NCBI GenBank assembly: GCA_000381605.1
Contig: KB906758.1
Location: forward strand, 62,001-126,000
Direction of reading: 5' to 3'
Source of the DNA: Acidobacteriaceae bacterium KBS 89
Lineage (GTDB): Bacteria > Acidobacteriota > Terriglobia > Terriglobales > Acidobacteriaceae
Length of the DNA stretch: 64,000 bases
This document shows positions 49,972 to 60,075 of this stretch, piece by piece. A program made the position numbers and the translations under genes. The notes under the pieces were generated by a model. It did not search any database. It was not told where the DNA came from and saw only the letters and a program-made list of their open reading frames with translations. The stretch's first letter is position 1. Each line of letters starts with the position of its first letter.

Positions 49972-52431
49972 ATGATGCACAAGCTCAGTTTCATAAACCG
50001 CAGGGCCGCGTGGTCGGCGGGTTTGCTAGTCTTGATGGCGGGTACGACAACAGCCCGAACGCAGCAAAGTCCCACTGCCGCAGCCGATCCCGCCACACTT
50101 GTCAATCCGCTCATCGGCACCACCAACGGCGGCAACGATTATCCCGGCGCCACCCTCCCTCTCGGCATGCTTGCTTGGAGTCCTGAAGAACCGCGCAATC
50201 GCCCACGCCAGCAGGTGGAAGGCGTGCCCGGATCGATGCGAGACGATCCCGGACGCCCGGCAGCCCCGGGCGGCTATGAGTACACCTCCAACCGCATCAG
50301 CGGATTCTCACTCACGCACCTCATGGGCACGGGTTGCGCTGGCGCCAGCGGCGACATCCCCTTCATGCCCTACACTGGCGAGGTTACCTCATCGCCCGCC
50401 GACGATCTGCGGGCCGAGATCTACGGCAGCGCCTTCTCCCACGACGACGAGACCGCTCAAGCCGGCTACTACAAGGTCAAGCTCGAGAACGGCGTCACTA
50501 CTGAGCTCACTACCACCCTCCGTACCGGCTCCGGACGCTTCACCTATCCAGCAGGCAAGCCGGCCATCATGCTCGTGCGCACTGCCAACTCCGAGACCGG
50601 CAGCACCGATGCGCACGTGAAGATCGACGCTGCCAACCGCATCGTCTCCGGCTCCGTCACCAGCGGCAACTTCTGCGGTTACCTCGGCACCGCCGACCGC
50701 CGGAGCTACTACACCCTCTACTTCGTTGCGCACTTCGACACCCCCATCCTCAGCACAGGCACGTGGCAGAACTCCGCCGTCCGCCCCAACACCACCGAGG
50801 CCGAGGGCGGCACCACCTACGGCCCCAAAGGATTTGTCCCACCCGGCAAAGGCTCAGGTGGATGGGTCGTCCTCGACACCTCGAAATCGGCGAACGTTGG
50901 TGTGCGCGTCGGTATCTCCTACGTGAGCCAGGCCAACGCCGTAGCCAACCTCAGCGCCGAAAACCCTACTGGCACCGCTTTCGAGAGCGTGCGCAGTAAA
51001 GCCCACGCCGCATGGAACGAAGCCCTCAACAAGATCCAGATCGAAGGCGGCACACACGACGAGCAGGTCGTCTTCTACACCGCCCTCTACCACACGCTCC
51101 TCGGCGAAAACCTCTACAGTGACGTGGATGGCAGCTACATGGGCATGGACGGAAAGGTCCACACCGTAGCCCCTCCGCAGAAAGCGCAGTACAGCACCTT
51201 CTCCGGCTGGGATGTGTACCGCTCACAGTTACAATTACTCACATTGCTCGAACCTGGCATCGCCGGTGACTTCGCCCAATCCCTCCTCAACCAGGCCAAC
51301 CAGAACGGCGGCGAGTGGGACCGCTGGACCCACAACTCCGGAATCACGCACGTCATGAACGGCGACCCCGCACCTCCCTCCATCGCCGCCATCTTCGCCT
51401 TCGGCGGCACCAACTTCGACGCCAAAGCCGCCTACAAATCCCTCCTGCTGGCAGCCACCGTACCCACCGCGCACGACCTCAGTAAAGAGGGCTGCCCCGT
51501 CGAATGCGTCGGCCAGCGCCCCTCACTCGATCTCTGGCTCAAGCTCCACTACATTCCCGTAGGTGCCAACGCCTGGGGACCCGCCGCCGACACCCTCGAA
51601 GACGCCACCGCTGACTTCGCCCTCTCGGAGCTCGCCCGCCGCATGGGTGACAACACCAACCACCGCCTCTTCCTCGGTCGCGCCCAGTACTGGAAGAACA
51701 TCTTCTACCCGCAGGCCACGCCCGAAGGTGGCTACATCCAGAACCGCAACGCCGACGGCACCTGGCCCAAATTTGACCCGGCAGCTACCGAAGGATTCGT
51801 CGAAGGCAGCGCAGCGCAGTACCTATGGATGGTCCCGTTCAATGCGAACGGCCTGTTCGCTATGCTCGGCGGCAAGGAGAAGGCAATCCAGCGGCTCAAC
51901 GCCTTCTTCTATAACCCCGACGGCAGCCTGGCCGTCACGCAGTCCGGCGGCCTTCACGCCGAGCTCAACAACGAGCCCTCAATCGAAACCCCGTGGCTCT
52001 TCGACTTCCTCGGCCAGCCCTGGAAGACCCAGGAAGCCGTGCGCAAGGTCCTCAACACCATCTGGACCAACACCCCCAAAGGCATGCCCGGCAACGACGA
52101 CCTCGGCGAGATGTCCTCCTGGTATGTCTGGTCCGCCGTCGGCATGTATCCGCAGATCCCCGGCCGCGCCGAGCTCGTCCTCGGCAGCCCCCTTTTCCGC
52201 ACCGTCCGCATCCGCCGCCCCGCCGGCGACATCATCATCCACGCCAGAGGCGCAGACACCAACGCACCCCACATACAAAGCCTCAATGTAAATGGAAAGC
52301 CCACCACCAAAACCTGGCTACCGGAGAGCTTCGTGGAACACGGCGGCACCCTCGACTTCAACCTGAGCGCAACTCCCAACAAACAATGGGGAACCAATCC
52401 TGACGACGCACCCCCGTCGTTCGAGCCGTGA
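49972..52431 (+). CDS. Secreted GH92 alpha-1,2-mannosidase
   Basis: 819 residues. A signal peptide (WSAGLLVLMAGTTTA) is followed by the N-terminal beta-sandwich (NPLIGTTNGGNDYPGA, about 44-60; GFSLTHLMGTGCAGASGD, about 105-122) and the (alpha/alpha)6 domain. The GH92 catalytic region PGNDDLGEMSSWYVW lies at about residues 705-720, and the metal-binding region is FSGWDVYRSQLQL. Such enzymes remove mannose from N-glycans or fungal mannan in a calcium-dependent way. It ends convergently to the nag operon. The start may be the second Met. Confidence 0.92.
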   Translation: MMHKLSFINRRAAWSAGLLVLMAGTTTARTQQSPTAAADPATLVNPLIGTTNGGNDYPGATLPLGMLAWSPEEPRNRPRQQVEGVPGSMRDDPGRPAAPGGYEYTSNRISGFSLTHLMGTGCAGASGDIPFMPYTGEVTSSPADDLRAEIYGSAFSHDDETAQAGYYKVKLENGVTTELTTTLRTGSGRFTYPAGKPAIMLVRTANSETGSTDAHVKIDAANRIVSGSVTSGNFCGYLGTADRRSYYTLYFVAHFDTPILSTGTWQNSAVRPNTTEAEGGTTYGPKGFVPPGKGSGGWVVLDTSKSANVGVRVGISYVSQANAVANLSAENPTGTAFESVRSKAHAAWNEALNKIQIEGGTHDEQVVFYTALYHTLLGENLYSDVDGSYMGMDGKVHTVAPPQKAQYSTFSGWDVYRSQLQLLTLLEPGIAGDFAQSLLNQANQNGGEWDRWTHNSGITHVMNGDPAPPSIAAIFAFGGTNFDAKAAYKSLLLAATVPTAHDLSKEGCPVECVGQRPSLDLWLKLHYIPVGANAWGPAADTLEDATADFALSELARRMGDNTNHRLFLGRAQYWKNIFYPQATPEGGYIQNRNADGTWPKFDPAATEGFVEGSAAQYLWMVPFNANGLFAMLGGKEKAIQRLNAFFYNPDGSLAVTQSGGLHAELNNEPSIETPWLFDFLGQPWKTQEAVRKVLNTIWTNTPKGMPGNDDLGEMSSWYVWSAVGMYPQIPGRAELVLGSPLFRTVRIRRPAGDIIIHARGADTNAPHIQSLNVNGKPTTKTWLPESFVEHGGTLDFNLSATPNKQWGTNPDDAPPSFEP

Positions 52432-52501
52432 GAGAGCAAGTCCAACTTCTTATCCCAAAATCGAAGGCTCCGTAAGCGCCCGACAAGTACGAGGAGAAAG
52501 C

Positions 52502-52603
52502 ATGACTACTGACGAAAAAGCCGACTCTGCGTTACGAATGCGGAGCCTTCTGACGGCTCTCATCGCTAGCGTTTATTCTCATATTCCCGCCCGCCTGCCT
52601 TGA
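52502..52603 (+). CDS. Short frame with a good Shine-Dalgarno, possible remnant
   Basis: 33 codons (MTTDEKADSALRMRSLL, then TALIASVYS) after GAGGAGAAAGC. Its end overlaps the end of nagA on the other strand. It may be the N-terminus of a lost gene, or a real small protein. Confidence 0.25.
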   Translation: MTTDEKADSALRMRSLLTALIASVYSHIPARLP

Positions 52604-53712
52604 AGCAAAACGGATTCGATTTGAATTCCAACCACCGGCTCCCAAGTGAAGCGGACAAGGTCACCAGGGGCTCCGACCTGAAGTTTACCTGTGCGGCCCA
52701 GTAAGCGGGCGGGATTTTGGGTCGCAAGCCGCAGGGATTCGCTGAGCGAGAGATACGTTGTGGCCAGGTGCGCCACGGCGTCTTTGAGCGGAACGACAGA
52801 GCCGGCGAGAAAATGTGTTCCGTGGAGGCTGAGGCATCCGTCACGGGTTAGTTCGACGAGGCCTCCTACCGGAGTTTCATAGAGACCGGGCGGCATGCCA
52901 CCGAGAGCCACCACGTCGGATACCAGGATTGCCCTGTCGAGGCCTTTTGCCCGGAGCATGACCTTGAGAGTGTCGTCGGGGAGGTGATGGCCATCGCCGA
53001 TAAACATTGCGGTGAGGCGATCTTCGGCTAGTTGCGTCCAAAGGAGGTTAGGGTGGCGGGGTAGCGGATCGTCAACGCCGTTGCCGAGGTGAGTTGACAA
53101 GGTCGCTCCGGCGTCGACTGCTGCATGGATTTGCTCGGGAGAAGCGTGGGTGTGGCCGATGGAGACGAGGATGCCTCGGTCGCGCAGCGCTGCAATGTAG
53201 TTTGGCGCTTCGTCGAAGTGTGGAGATATCGTGACCAGTTTGACGAGATCGCCGGAGGCTCGTTGCCAGCGGTTGAACTCGGCGATCGACGGCGGGCGAA
53301 TGTGTTCGCGGGGATGGGCACCGCGAGGACCGGCTTCAGGAGAGAGGTGCGGGCCTTCAACGTGGGCGCCGGGGATCATATGCTGGAGCGCGGGGTTGAG
53401 TTGCCGCGCTGTGGCGATCGCGCGGAGGCGAGCGATTATCTTCTCCTCTGATGCTGTGATGATGGTTGGAAGAAAAGTCGTTACGCCGGTGGCGAGCACG
53501 CTGCGGGAGAGTTTGATGACCGTGTCGGAAGTTAGATTGTCGGCGTTGAGATCGAAGCCTTGGTATCCATTGATCTGGAGGTCGATGAGACCCGGCGAGA
53601 GCCATGCGGGATCTGCCGATGGAACGTCGGTAATGGCGGCTATGATGCCGTCGCGTATGACGATTTCGACATTGCGTTCGGTGTGAGGGTCTCGGCCGCT
53701 GATGGAGGTCAT
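52579..53712 (-). CDS. nagA: N-acetylglucosamine-6-phosphate deacetylase
   Basis: 377 residues. It removes acetate from GlcNAc-6-P. PGLIDLQINGYQGFDLN (about residue 40; the HxH pair is replaced as in the single-metal E. coli type), VEGPHLSPEAGPRGAH (about 118-133), GHTHASPEQ (about 187), THLGNGVDDPL (about 207) and the catalytic Asp in LVSDVVALGG (about 263) are present. It overlaps nagB by 4 nt. Confidence 0.9.
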   Translation of the reverse strand: MTSISGRDPHTERNVEIVIRDGIIAAITDVPSADPAWLSPGLIDLQINGYQGFDLNADNLTSDTVIKLSRSVLATGVTTFLPTIITASEEKIIARLRAIATARQLNPALQHMIPGAHVEGPHLSPEAGPRGAHPREHIRPPSIAEFNRWQRASGDLVKLVTISPHFDEAPNYIAALRDRGILVSIGHTHASPEQIHAAVDAGATLSTHLGNGVDDPLPRHPNLLWTQLAEDRLTAMFIGDGHHLPDDTLKVMLRAKGLDRAILVSDVVALGGMPPGLYETPVGGLVELTRDGCLSLHGTHFLAGSVVPLKDAVAHLATTYLSLSESLRLATQNPARLLGRTGKLQVGAPGDLVRFTWEPVVGIQIESVLLQGRRAGI

Positions 53713-54485
53713 AGCGCCTCGGGACTGGCCAGATCGGCTGCTGAATCCTCGTCGAGGTAGAGCGACCAGTTGGAATGTGTACGGAGCGCGGTTGCAGGGA
53801 CTAAGCCGCTGATTGGATCCTGCAGGGTGCGGCGTACCGCGGTTTTCTTTAAAGCGCCGGGGACACAGCAGAAGATGCGGTCGGCTGCGAGCAGACGTGG
53901 CATGGTTAGGGTGAGCGCGTGGGTAGGGACGTCGTCGAAGCGGTCGAAGCAGCGATCGTCGACTTGTTGCTGGCGGCAGGCGGTGTCTAATGTCACGACT
54001 TTCACGTCGGAGGGATCGTTGAGGTCTGCAGGAGGGTCGTTGAAAGCGAGGTGGCCGTTCGAGCCGATGCCGCAGCAGACGATATCAATGGGAGACGCAG
54101 CCAGTCTATCTGCGTATTCGGCTGCGATTGCTTCGGGATCTGTGCCGGGTTCGAGCAGGTGGACAGCGGCGAACGGAAGGCGGTCGAAGATGGCCCGGCG
54201 GAGCCATAAGCCGAAGCGCTGAGGAGCATCAATGGCTAGGCCAAGATACTCATCCATATGAAAGGCGGTGACGCGCGACCAGTCGACGACAGGCATGAGG
54301 ATGAGTGCGGCGAGCATCTCAGATTGACTGGGAGCCGCCGCAAAGATCATGCGAACGCCTTGCTGGTCCTGCAGGCGTCGGCTTAGTTCGTAGGCGATGT
54401 CTTGGGCTGCTTTCTTTCCCATTGCTGCGCGCGATTTGGCGACGAAAGGAAGGGGCGCGGGTTTTTCGATCAGGCTTGATCGCAT
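53709..54485 (-). CDS. nagB: Glucosamine-6-phosphate deaminase family protein
   Basis: 258 residues. It converts glucosamine-6-P to fructose-6-P and ammonia. FHMDEYLG (about residues 75-82) and CGIGSNGHLAFNDPP (about 138-152) are the family motifs; the second has Asn where E. coli NagB has Asp141. It shares one transcript with the symporter and nagA, which supports the function. A 6-phosphogluconolactonase-like role is less likely because of context. Confidence 0.85.
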   Translation of the reverse strand: MRSSLIEKPAPLPFVAKSRAAMGKKAAQDIAYELSRRLQDQQGVRMIFAAAPSQSEMLAALILMPVVDWSRVTAFHMDEYLGLAIDAPQRFGLWLRRAIFDRLPFAAVHLLEPGTDPEAIAAEYADRLAASPIDIVCCGIGSNGHLAFNDPPADLNDPSDVKVVTLDTACRQQQVDDRCFDRFDDVPTHALTLTMPRLLAADRIFCCVPGALKKTAVRRTLQDPISGLVPATALRTHSNWSLYLDEDSAADLASPEAL

Positions 54486-54496
54486 AGTTTAGGTTC

Positions 54497-56026
54497 CTAG
54501 ACGATTATGTGGCTTGGTGGAGCGGTCGCGGAAATGTCCTCGTCGTTGATGAGTTTCATGAGGTGGTCTGCAGCGGGCTTTTTCGCTGGCCAGATAAAGC
54601 CAACTCCGATGAAGACGGCGAGCGAACTGAGGACTGGGCCTGCGACTGTGATGGTAGTGGTGAGGTCTCCAGGGAGACGTGCGATCTGGACAGAGAATAC
54701 GAATTTGATGAGGCCGAAGGCGATGGCACCCACGGCCCACGAGGCGATGGCTGCGTTCGCGCCGGAGCGGCGGAAGACATTCAACATACCAAAAAGTATG
54801 GGAATCGCGATAGGACCGAGGAGCGCTCCGTACCAGAGGATGACGAGGCCCATGACTCCTCCGAAGTGGTCGGCGGTAAGCGCGATGCACATACTAAGGG
54901 AGAGGAAGAGCAAGGTGCATATGCGGCCGGAGAGCAGTTGGACACGGTCGCTGGGACGTTGGCGGCCTTTGCGCAGGGCGGGCAGGATATCACGGACGAC
55001 TACGGCGGAGATGGCGTTTGCGTCGGAAGAAGTCATGGCCATGGTATGGGCGAACATGCCAGCCAGCACCAATCCAATGAGGCCTTGCGGTAGCAGGACT
55101 TTGGTGAGGAGCGCATAGGACTGCGATGGATCAACGAGGTGAGGAAGCAACAGCGGCGATGCCCACATGGGGAAGAAGAGCACCAGTGGCCAGACGAGAT
55201 AGAGGCTCGCCGAAAGGAGGGCGGCCTTGCGAGCAGCGGTTGCGGTGGGGGCAGCGATGAAGCGTTGAGCGAGATTCCAGGTGCCGCCATTGTAGGAAAG
55301 GATATTGATGAGCAGGTAGACGATGGCGAAGGCTAGTGTGTATTCACCAACGAAGGGGCGGGAGTGGCTTGCGGGAAGTCTGTCCCATATGGTCCATATG
55401 GCAGAGATACCGCCCAGTCGAGCGAGAACGGCGACGAGCATGACGATACCGGCGATCGCCTGGATGATGAACTGACTCATGTCAGTGAGGGCGTCGGCCC
55501 AGAGTCCTCCGACGACAGAGTAGACGACGGTGACTGAACCGGTGAGCAGGACTCCCCAGAGAGCAGGAACATCGGCGAAAACCTGGAGAAGTATGGCTGC
55601 GGCGGTCCATTTTGCACCTACGTCGAAGATCTTAAGGAGAGCGCCGCTCCAGGCGAGTACCTGCTGCGCGGGAAGATCATAGCGAGCCACCAGATACTCG
55701 AGCGGCGAGATGATGCCTAATCGTTGACGCAGTCTCGACCAGCGGCCAGGAAACACATTGGAGCCGATAATGAGTGCGACGCTGATGGAGCAGGCCCACC
55801 AGATGTAGATGCTGAAGCCCGCCGTGTAAGCGATTGCTGCGTAGGCCACGAAGACTGCGGAGCTGTATCCGGACATATGGTGCGAGATGCCGGAGAGCCA
55901 CCAGGGCATCGCACCCCCAGCGGTAAAGAAGTCACTGGCAGTCTTAACCTTGGCACGCGCCCAAAAACCCATCCCGATCATGACTAGGAAGTAGATGCAG
56001 AGCACCAGCCAATCAAATATCTTCAT
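54497..56026 (-). CDS. Sodium:solute symporter (SSS family), probably for amino sugars
   Basis: 509 residues with about 13 membrane helices. The SSS pattern is seen at FFTAGGAMPWWLSGISHHMSG (about 35-58), GVGAKWTAAAI-like and WADALTDMSQFIIQAI (about 170-190), and GLVLAGMFAHTMAMTSSDAN (about 310-330). It would import a sugar with Na+; the operon with nagB and nagA points to GlcNAc or a related amino sugar. GGAGCCAA lies before the ATG. It is the first gene of the operon. Confidence 0.88.
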   Translation of the reverse strand: MKIFDWLVLCIYFLVMIGMGFWARAKVKTASDFFTAGGAMPWWLSGISHHMSGYSSAVFVAYAAIAYTAGFSIYIWWACSISVALIIGSNVFPGRWSRLRQRLGIISPLEYLVARYDLPAQQVLAWSGALLKIFDVGAKWTAAAILLQVFADVPALWGVLLTGSVTVVYSVVGGLWADALTDMSQFIIQAIAGIVMLVAVLARLGGISAIWTIWDRLPASHSRPFVGEYTLAFAIVYLLINILSYNGGTWNLAQRFIAAPTATAARKAALLSASLYLVWPLVLFFPMWASPLLLPHLVDPSQSYALLTKVLLPQGLIGLVLAGMFAHTMAMTSSDANAISAVVVRDILPALRKGRQRPSDRVQLLSGRICTLLFLSLSMCIALTADHFGGVMGLVILWYGALLGPIAIPILFGMLNVFRRSGANAAIASWAVGAIAFGLIKFVFSVQIARLPGDLTTTITVAGPVLSSLAVFIGVGFIWPAKKPAADHLMKLINDEDISATAPPSHIIV

Positions 56027-56212
56027 TTGGCTCCATAATAAGGTTTCCCTCGGCCTAGATGTTCTTACCGTCTCCGTTTGATCACGTTGCCAGAGGGGAT
56101 GCAGTCGAATGGCAGCAGAGTTATCGTGAACAGGGTGTTCTTAAGCTTGCAATTGCGGTTTCTGCCTTGTAATGGTTCTGTGTTGTTATCGGCGAGAGAG
56201 GGGCGACGTGTG

Positions 56213-57148
56213 ATGCGTATTGCGGGGGCAACGACAGCTCTATTGGTGACTTCCATCGCGTGTCTCGCGCAGACGGTCCCGGAAGCTCCTATGACGCTTC
56301 GTGTCTCAGCGAAGGTAGTCGCGGTCTCCGCTGTGGTGAAGGCGAAGGATGGAACAGCTCTCACGAGCCTGACGAAGGATGACTTCACGCTGAAACAGGA
56401 TGGAAAGGAGCAGCCTATACGCTACTTCAGCCGCGGCGACGATTTGCCGCTGAATATTGTGCTGATGGTGGATGTAAGCCGCAGCCAGCGGACGCTGATC
56501 GGCGATGAGGCGATCGCTTCTGATGTCTTTCTTCGCACCATGATGCGCCGCCCACAGGATCAAGCTGCCTTTGTGCAGTTTGATGCGGAGGTGACAGAGC
56601 TGCAGGGTATGACGAGTGATCCGAATAGGATGCACCTGATCATCTCTGCATTGGGGATACGCAAAGAAACAGCCGGCGCAACGTTGCTGCATGACGGTGT
56701 ATTCGCGGTCACCGACAGGTTGCTTTCAAAGGTGCACGGATGTAAGGCGGTCATCCTGCTTACGGACGGAGTCGATGTGGGCAGCCGTCACTCCTTGAAA
56801 GAGGCGATTGAAGAGGCACAGCGGGAGAATGTGCAGGTGTATTCCATTTTTTATAGTGCGTGGAGTAGCTTCTCCGCGCCCACAGCGGTGCCGCTGCCAT
56901 CCACGGATGGACGCGAGACTCTGAAGCGTTTTTCGGAGCGGACCGGTGGCCGCGCCTTTGAAGTCTCCCCGTCGCTCGGTTTTCAGGCAATCTTCATTCG
57001 GATTGCAGAGGACCTGAGCACGCAGTATGAGCTCGATTACACTCCGCCACCGGACACTGTCGCAGGTCGCATGCACAAACTGGAGGTGCGTGCGAAGCAT
57101 AAGGGCGCTATCGTCCAGGCGCGCGATGCGTTCTACGCGGAGCCCTAG
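56213..57148 (+). CDS. Secreted VWFA protein of the acidobacterial type
   Basis: 311 residues. A signal peptide (IAGATTALLVTSIACLAQ) precedes an N-terminal strand domain (VVAVSAVVKAKDGTALTSLT) and the VWA domain, with MIDAS residues DVSRS (about 85-89) and LLTDGVD. It ends YELDYTPPPD, typical of the VWFA-related acidobacterial family (TIGR03436). It is probably an adhesion or protein-binding factor in the periplasm or on the surface. The frame is open further upstream, but the ATG at 56213 gives a proper signal peptide; GAGGGG precedes it. Confidence 0.82.
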   Translation: MRIAGATTALLVTSIACLAQTVPEAPMTLRVSAKVVAVSAVVKAKDGTALTSLTKDDFTLKQDGKEQPIRYFSRGDDLPLNIVLMVDVSRSQRTLIGDEAIASDVFLRTMMRRPQDQAAFVQFDAEVTELQGMTSDPNRMHLIISALGIRKETAGATLLHDGVFAVTDRLLSKVHGCKAVILLTDGVDVGSRHSLKEAIEEAQRENVQVYSIFYSAWSSFSAPTAVPLPSTDGRETLKRFSERTGGRAFEVSPSLGFQAIFIRIAEDLSTQYELDYTPPPDTVAGRMHKLEVRAKHKGAIVQARDAFYAEP

Positions 57149-57527
57149 TTACCGTTGAAATGGCAGGGCGATCCATTCTTCACAACTTTTCCAGCTCAGT
57201 CGGGCTTCAGATCCCGTGTGTCCTGAATCAGGCGCTTCCAACGGTTTGCTTGAACATACCTGACACCGTGACTCCCCCCTGGACACACGCTCGCGAGCGC
57301 CCCGGAGATTCTCGAAGATGTTTGCCAAATCCCATACCATGCTGGGCGACTCCACAGCGCGGCACCCATCGCCTACCTTTTGATCCGGCCGCATCGCGTA
57401 TATGTTTGGCATCGTCCAAACGCTTTGAAACCCGCGGCTCCACAGGACCCGTGCCGTGACATACTGTCCGTCACGCAGATTGTGTTGTGAATCTCCGCCA
57501 CACATTTCATTTCGTCGTTCGTAACAC
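57149..57527. other. Intergenic region downstream of dnaN
   Basis: No gene or clear repeat is seen. A terminator for the convergent VWFA and dnaN genes is expected but not obvious. Confidence 0.35.
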
Positions 57528-58688
57528 TCAGATTCGCATCGGCATCAGGATGTACCGGTATTTCACATCCTCATTTGCATCTTCGGGCCGCATCTGCCCC
57601 GCACTCTGGGCGTCCTTGAACTCCAGCCGGACCTCGCCGGTATTCCCAATCGCCTTCAGAAAATCGATCAGATACTGGCTGTTGAACCCAACCACCAGAG
57701 GATCGTAGTTGTAAGGCGTTTCGATCGTGTCTTCAGATTCCCCTGCGTCGGTTGAAGAGGAAGACAGCTTCAGCTCATTCTGCTCCAGCCGAATCTTGAT
57801 CGCGCCGCTCCGCTCATCGGCAAACTGTGCCACACGCTGGATTGAACCCATCAGGTCTTCCGAGCGCACGATGACAAATTTGTTGTTGTCCCGCGGCAAC
57901 ACAGCCTCGTAATTTGGAAACTGTCCCGTCAGCTTGCGGCTGGTCAGCACTCGTCCGCCGACCTTGAAAAAAAGCGTTTGGTCGTCATCGGAAAACTCCA
58001 GCGACTCGGCCTCGGTGGCACCCAAAAGGGAAGAGAGTTCACTCAACGCCTTCCGAGGAATCAGCGTCTTCTTCTCACCCGACACGCCATCAAGCGTCTC
58101 GCCCTGTTTCTCGATATGCGCCAGCCGATGGCCATCGGTCGCCACCATCGCCATGCTCTCGGCCTTCAGCACCATCAATGCGCCATTCAGCGTGTAGCGG
58201 GACTCTTCATTCGAAATCGCAAAGATCGTCTTCGAAACCATGTTCCTTAGCGAGGACACGGAAATCTTCACCGACCCGCTGGATGGAAACTCCGGCACCT
58301 GAGGAAAATTCGCCCTCGCCATTCCAACCATCTTCGTATTCGAACGTCCCGCCCGGATCTGCACCCAGTGGTTGTCCATCAGCTTCAGCGAGATGTCACC
58401 CTCGGGCAGCAGTTTGATGTAGTCGTACAGCTTGCGCGCCGGAATTGTGCAAGCACCCGGCTTCTTCACCTTCGCAGCGCAGCTTGTCCGCAAACTCTGA
58501 TCGAGATCGGTCGCGGTGATCGTCAATTTGTCGTCACTGGCCTCAAACAAAAAGTTCGACAAGATTGGAATCGTCGTCTTCCGCTCAACGACGCTCTGTG
58601 CGGCGGTCAGCTCCCGCAGCAGCTCCGCACGCGAAACGGTGATCTCGAGGTTTCCGGTTGGTGCTGCTACTGCGGTCGTCTCGGTCAT
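57528..58688 (-). CDS. dnaN: DNA polymerase III beta subunit (sliding clamp)
   Basis: 386 residues with three equal domains. The N-terminus (LEITVSRAELLRELTAAQSV) and the C-terminal YRYILMPMRI are classic. It encircles DNA and holds the polymerase. The start at 58688 is supported by AGGAG upstream; the frame extends to 58787, but that part has no ribosome binding site and is not conserved in type. It is on the same strand as dnaA but 3.7 kb away from it. Confidence 0.95.
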   Translation of the reverse strand: MTETTAVAAPTGNLEITVSRAELLRELTAAQSVVERKTTIPILSNFLFEASDDKLTITATDLDQSLRTSCAAKVKKPGACTIPARKLYDYIKLLPEGDISLKLMDNHWVQIRAGRSNTKMVGMARANFPQVPEFPSSGSVKISVSSLRNMVSKTIFAISNEESRYTLNGALMVLKAESMAMVATDGHRLAHIEKQGETLDGVSGEKKTLIPRKALSELSSLLGATEAESLEFSDDDQTLFFKVGGRVLTSRKLTGQFPNYEAVLPRDNNKFVIVRSEDLMGSIQRVAQFADERSGAIKIRLEQNELKLSSSSTDAGESEDTIETPYNYDPLVVGFNSQYLIDFLKAIGNTGEVRLEFKDAQSAGQMRPEDANEDVKYRYILMPMRI

Positions 58689-59407
58689 CTGGGGCTCCTG
58701 GGTCGCACTCGTCACGGTCGGTCTCTCCCGAAAAATCAGTTCGTTGTCGCTGGCCAAACTGTACACCGAATCAGCCCCTTGGTGCACATCGGCCGCAACC
58801 TCGTCAGGTTGATTCTAGGGTCGAACCCGCCCCGTGCGCGATAGATTTCTTTGTGGAAAGCTTGGTCGGTTCTGTGCGACGCAACATCTGCCGCAAAGCG
58901 TCCAAGGTCAGGCGCTACTGCTTCTCAAGAAACAAGATAAAAGAAGAAGAAATACTAGTAGCAGTAACCGTTGTCGCTTGAAAAGTGGATATTCCTCCCA
59001 TTCTGTTCTTGCCCATAGACTTGTGACTCAGTCCAGTTTTAGAAATTTGGATCGGAAAAAGCGCACAAAGCGGAAGACCAGCCCCGTACGATTCCTCGAC
59101 CACCCGGTTATCCCACTTCTTCACACCGAGCCTCCTCCGCTCCAAAGAATATCCGGTACCCACCGTGGGAATGTTCACCAAACAAAACAGAATGATGAAC
59201 TTACCCGGTCCGCTTTTTTCACACCGGCGCCTAACACCAGAGAATAATCGGTCCCAAGGCAAAAGAAGCCTCCATGAACATCGCCATCTCGCCGCCAGCG
59301 GAGCTACCGGACGCCTCCTCCTCCGCTGCTGCGCAGGAGGTCACAACGTTTCCGCCTAATACGTTCATGTATAGCGGTAGAGTATTCGTATCCCTCAAGG
59401 AGCCTCA
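58689..59407. other. Long intergenic region upstream of dnaN, with a direct repeat
   Basis: About 700 nt without a convincing gene. The direct repeat at 59104-59256 lies here. No perfect DnaA box (TTATCCACA) was found by eye, although TTATCCCAC occurs at 59108-59116. Such a region beside dnaN may have a role at the origin, but this is a guess. Confidence 0.4.
59104..59256. repeat. Degenerate direct repeat upstream of dnaN
   Basis: Two units, 59104-59162 and 59205-59256, share CCGGT, CTT, TTCACACCG, GCCT, AGAATA and CGGT-CCC in the same order with small gaps. The spacing is about 100 nt. They might be binding sites, or traces of an ancient duplication. Confidence 0.4.
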
Positions 59408-60016
59408 ATGAAGCAACCCTACCGTCCAGTAGCCCTCTGTCTCCTCGCCTTCTCCGTTGCTGCGTCAGCGCAGACCCCAGCCCCAGCCGCGACTCCAACT
59501 CCCTCCCGTCCCGCAGGGTCCATCGCCAGCCATCTCGACTGGCCTAAGGCCAAGCCCGAAGACGTAAAGTCTCCCGAGGCTATACTCAACGCTGTCTACA
59601 GCGTCATCTCCGGAGCCAAGGGCCAACCGCGCGACTGGGACCGCATGCGCTCCCTCTTTGTGCCGGACGCTCGCCTCATCCCCTCCGTACCAGTATCCGC
59701 AGGCGCCGGAGGTCCCAGCCACAGCGACGTCGTCATGCTTACAGTGGACGGCTACATCGCCCGCAGCAGTGGCCGAATGACCAACGACGGTTTCTTCGAG
59801 CGCTCAATCCACAACGAGACCGAGCAGTTCGGCAACATCGTTCAGGTCTGGAGCACCTATGAATCCCGCCATAACCTCGACGATGCCGCCCCCTTCGCTC
59901 GCGGTATCAATAGCTTCCAACTCCTCAAAGACGGAGACCGCTACTGGGTCGTCAACATCTTCTGGGACTCCGAGAACCCCACCAAGCCCATCCCGGCAGC
60001 CTACCTTCCCAAGTAG
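59408..60016 (+). CDS. Secreted SnoaL/NTF2-like protein
   Basis: 202 residues. A signal peptide (PVALCLLAFSVAASAQ) is followed by a Pro/Ala-rich linker and a cone-shaped NTF2-like domain: AILNAVYSVISGAKGQPRDW (about 57-76), MRSLFVPDARLIPS, then strands (GNIVQVWSTYES and GINSFQLLKDGDRYWVVNIFW). No catalytic residue is clear. AAGGAGCCTCA precedes the ATG. Its function is unknown. Confidence 0.65.
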   Translation: MKQPYRPVALCLLAFSVAASAQTPAPAATPTPSRPAGSIASHLDWPKAKPEDVKSPEAILNAVYSVISGAKGQPRDWDRMRSLFVPDARLIPSVPVSAGAGGPSHSDVVMLTVDGYIARSSGRMTNDGFFERSIHNETEQFGNIVQVWSTYESRHNLDDAAPFARGINSFQLLKDGDRYWVVNIFWDSENPTKPIPAAYLPK

Positions 60017-60075
60017 GTACCTGCTGCGCTGATTCAAAACGTGTGTGTCGCGCATCTACTTCTCAGGTCCAATCA

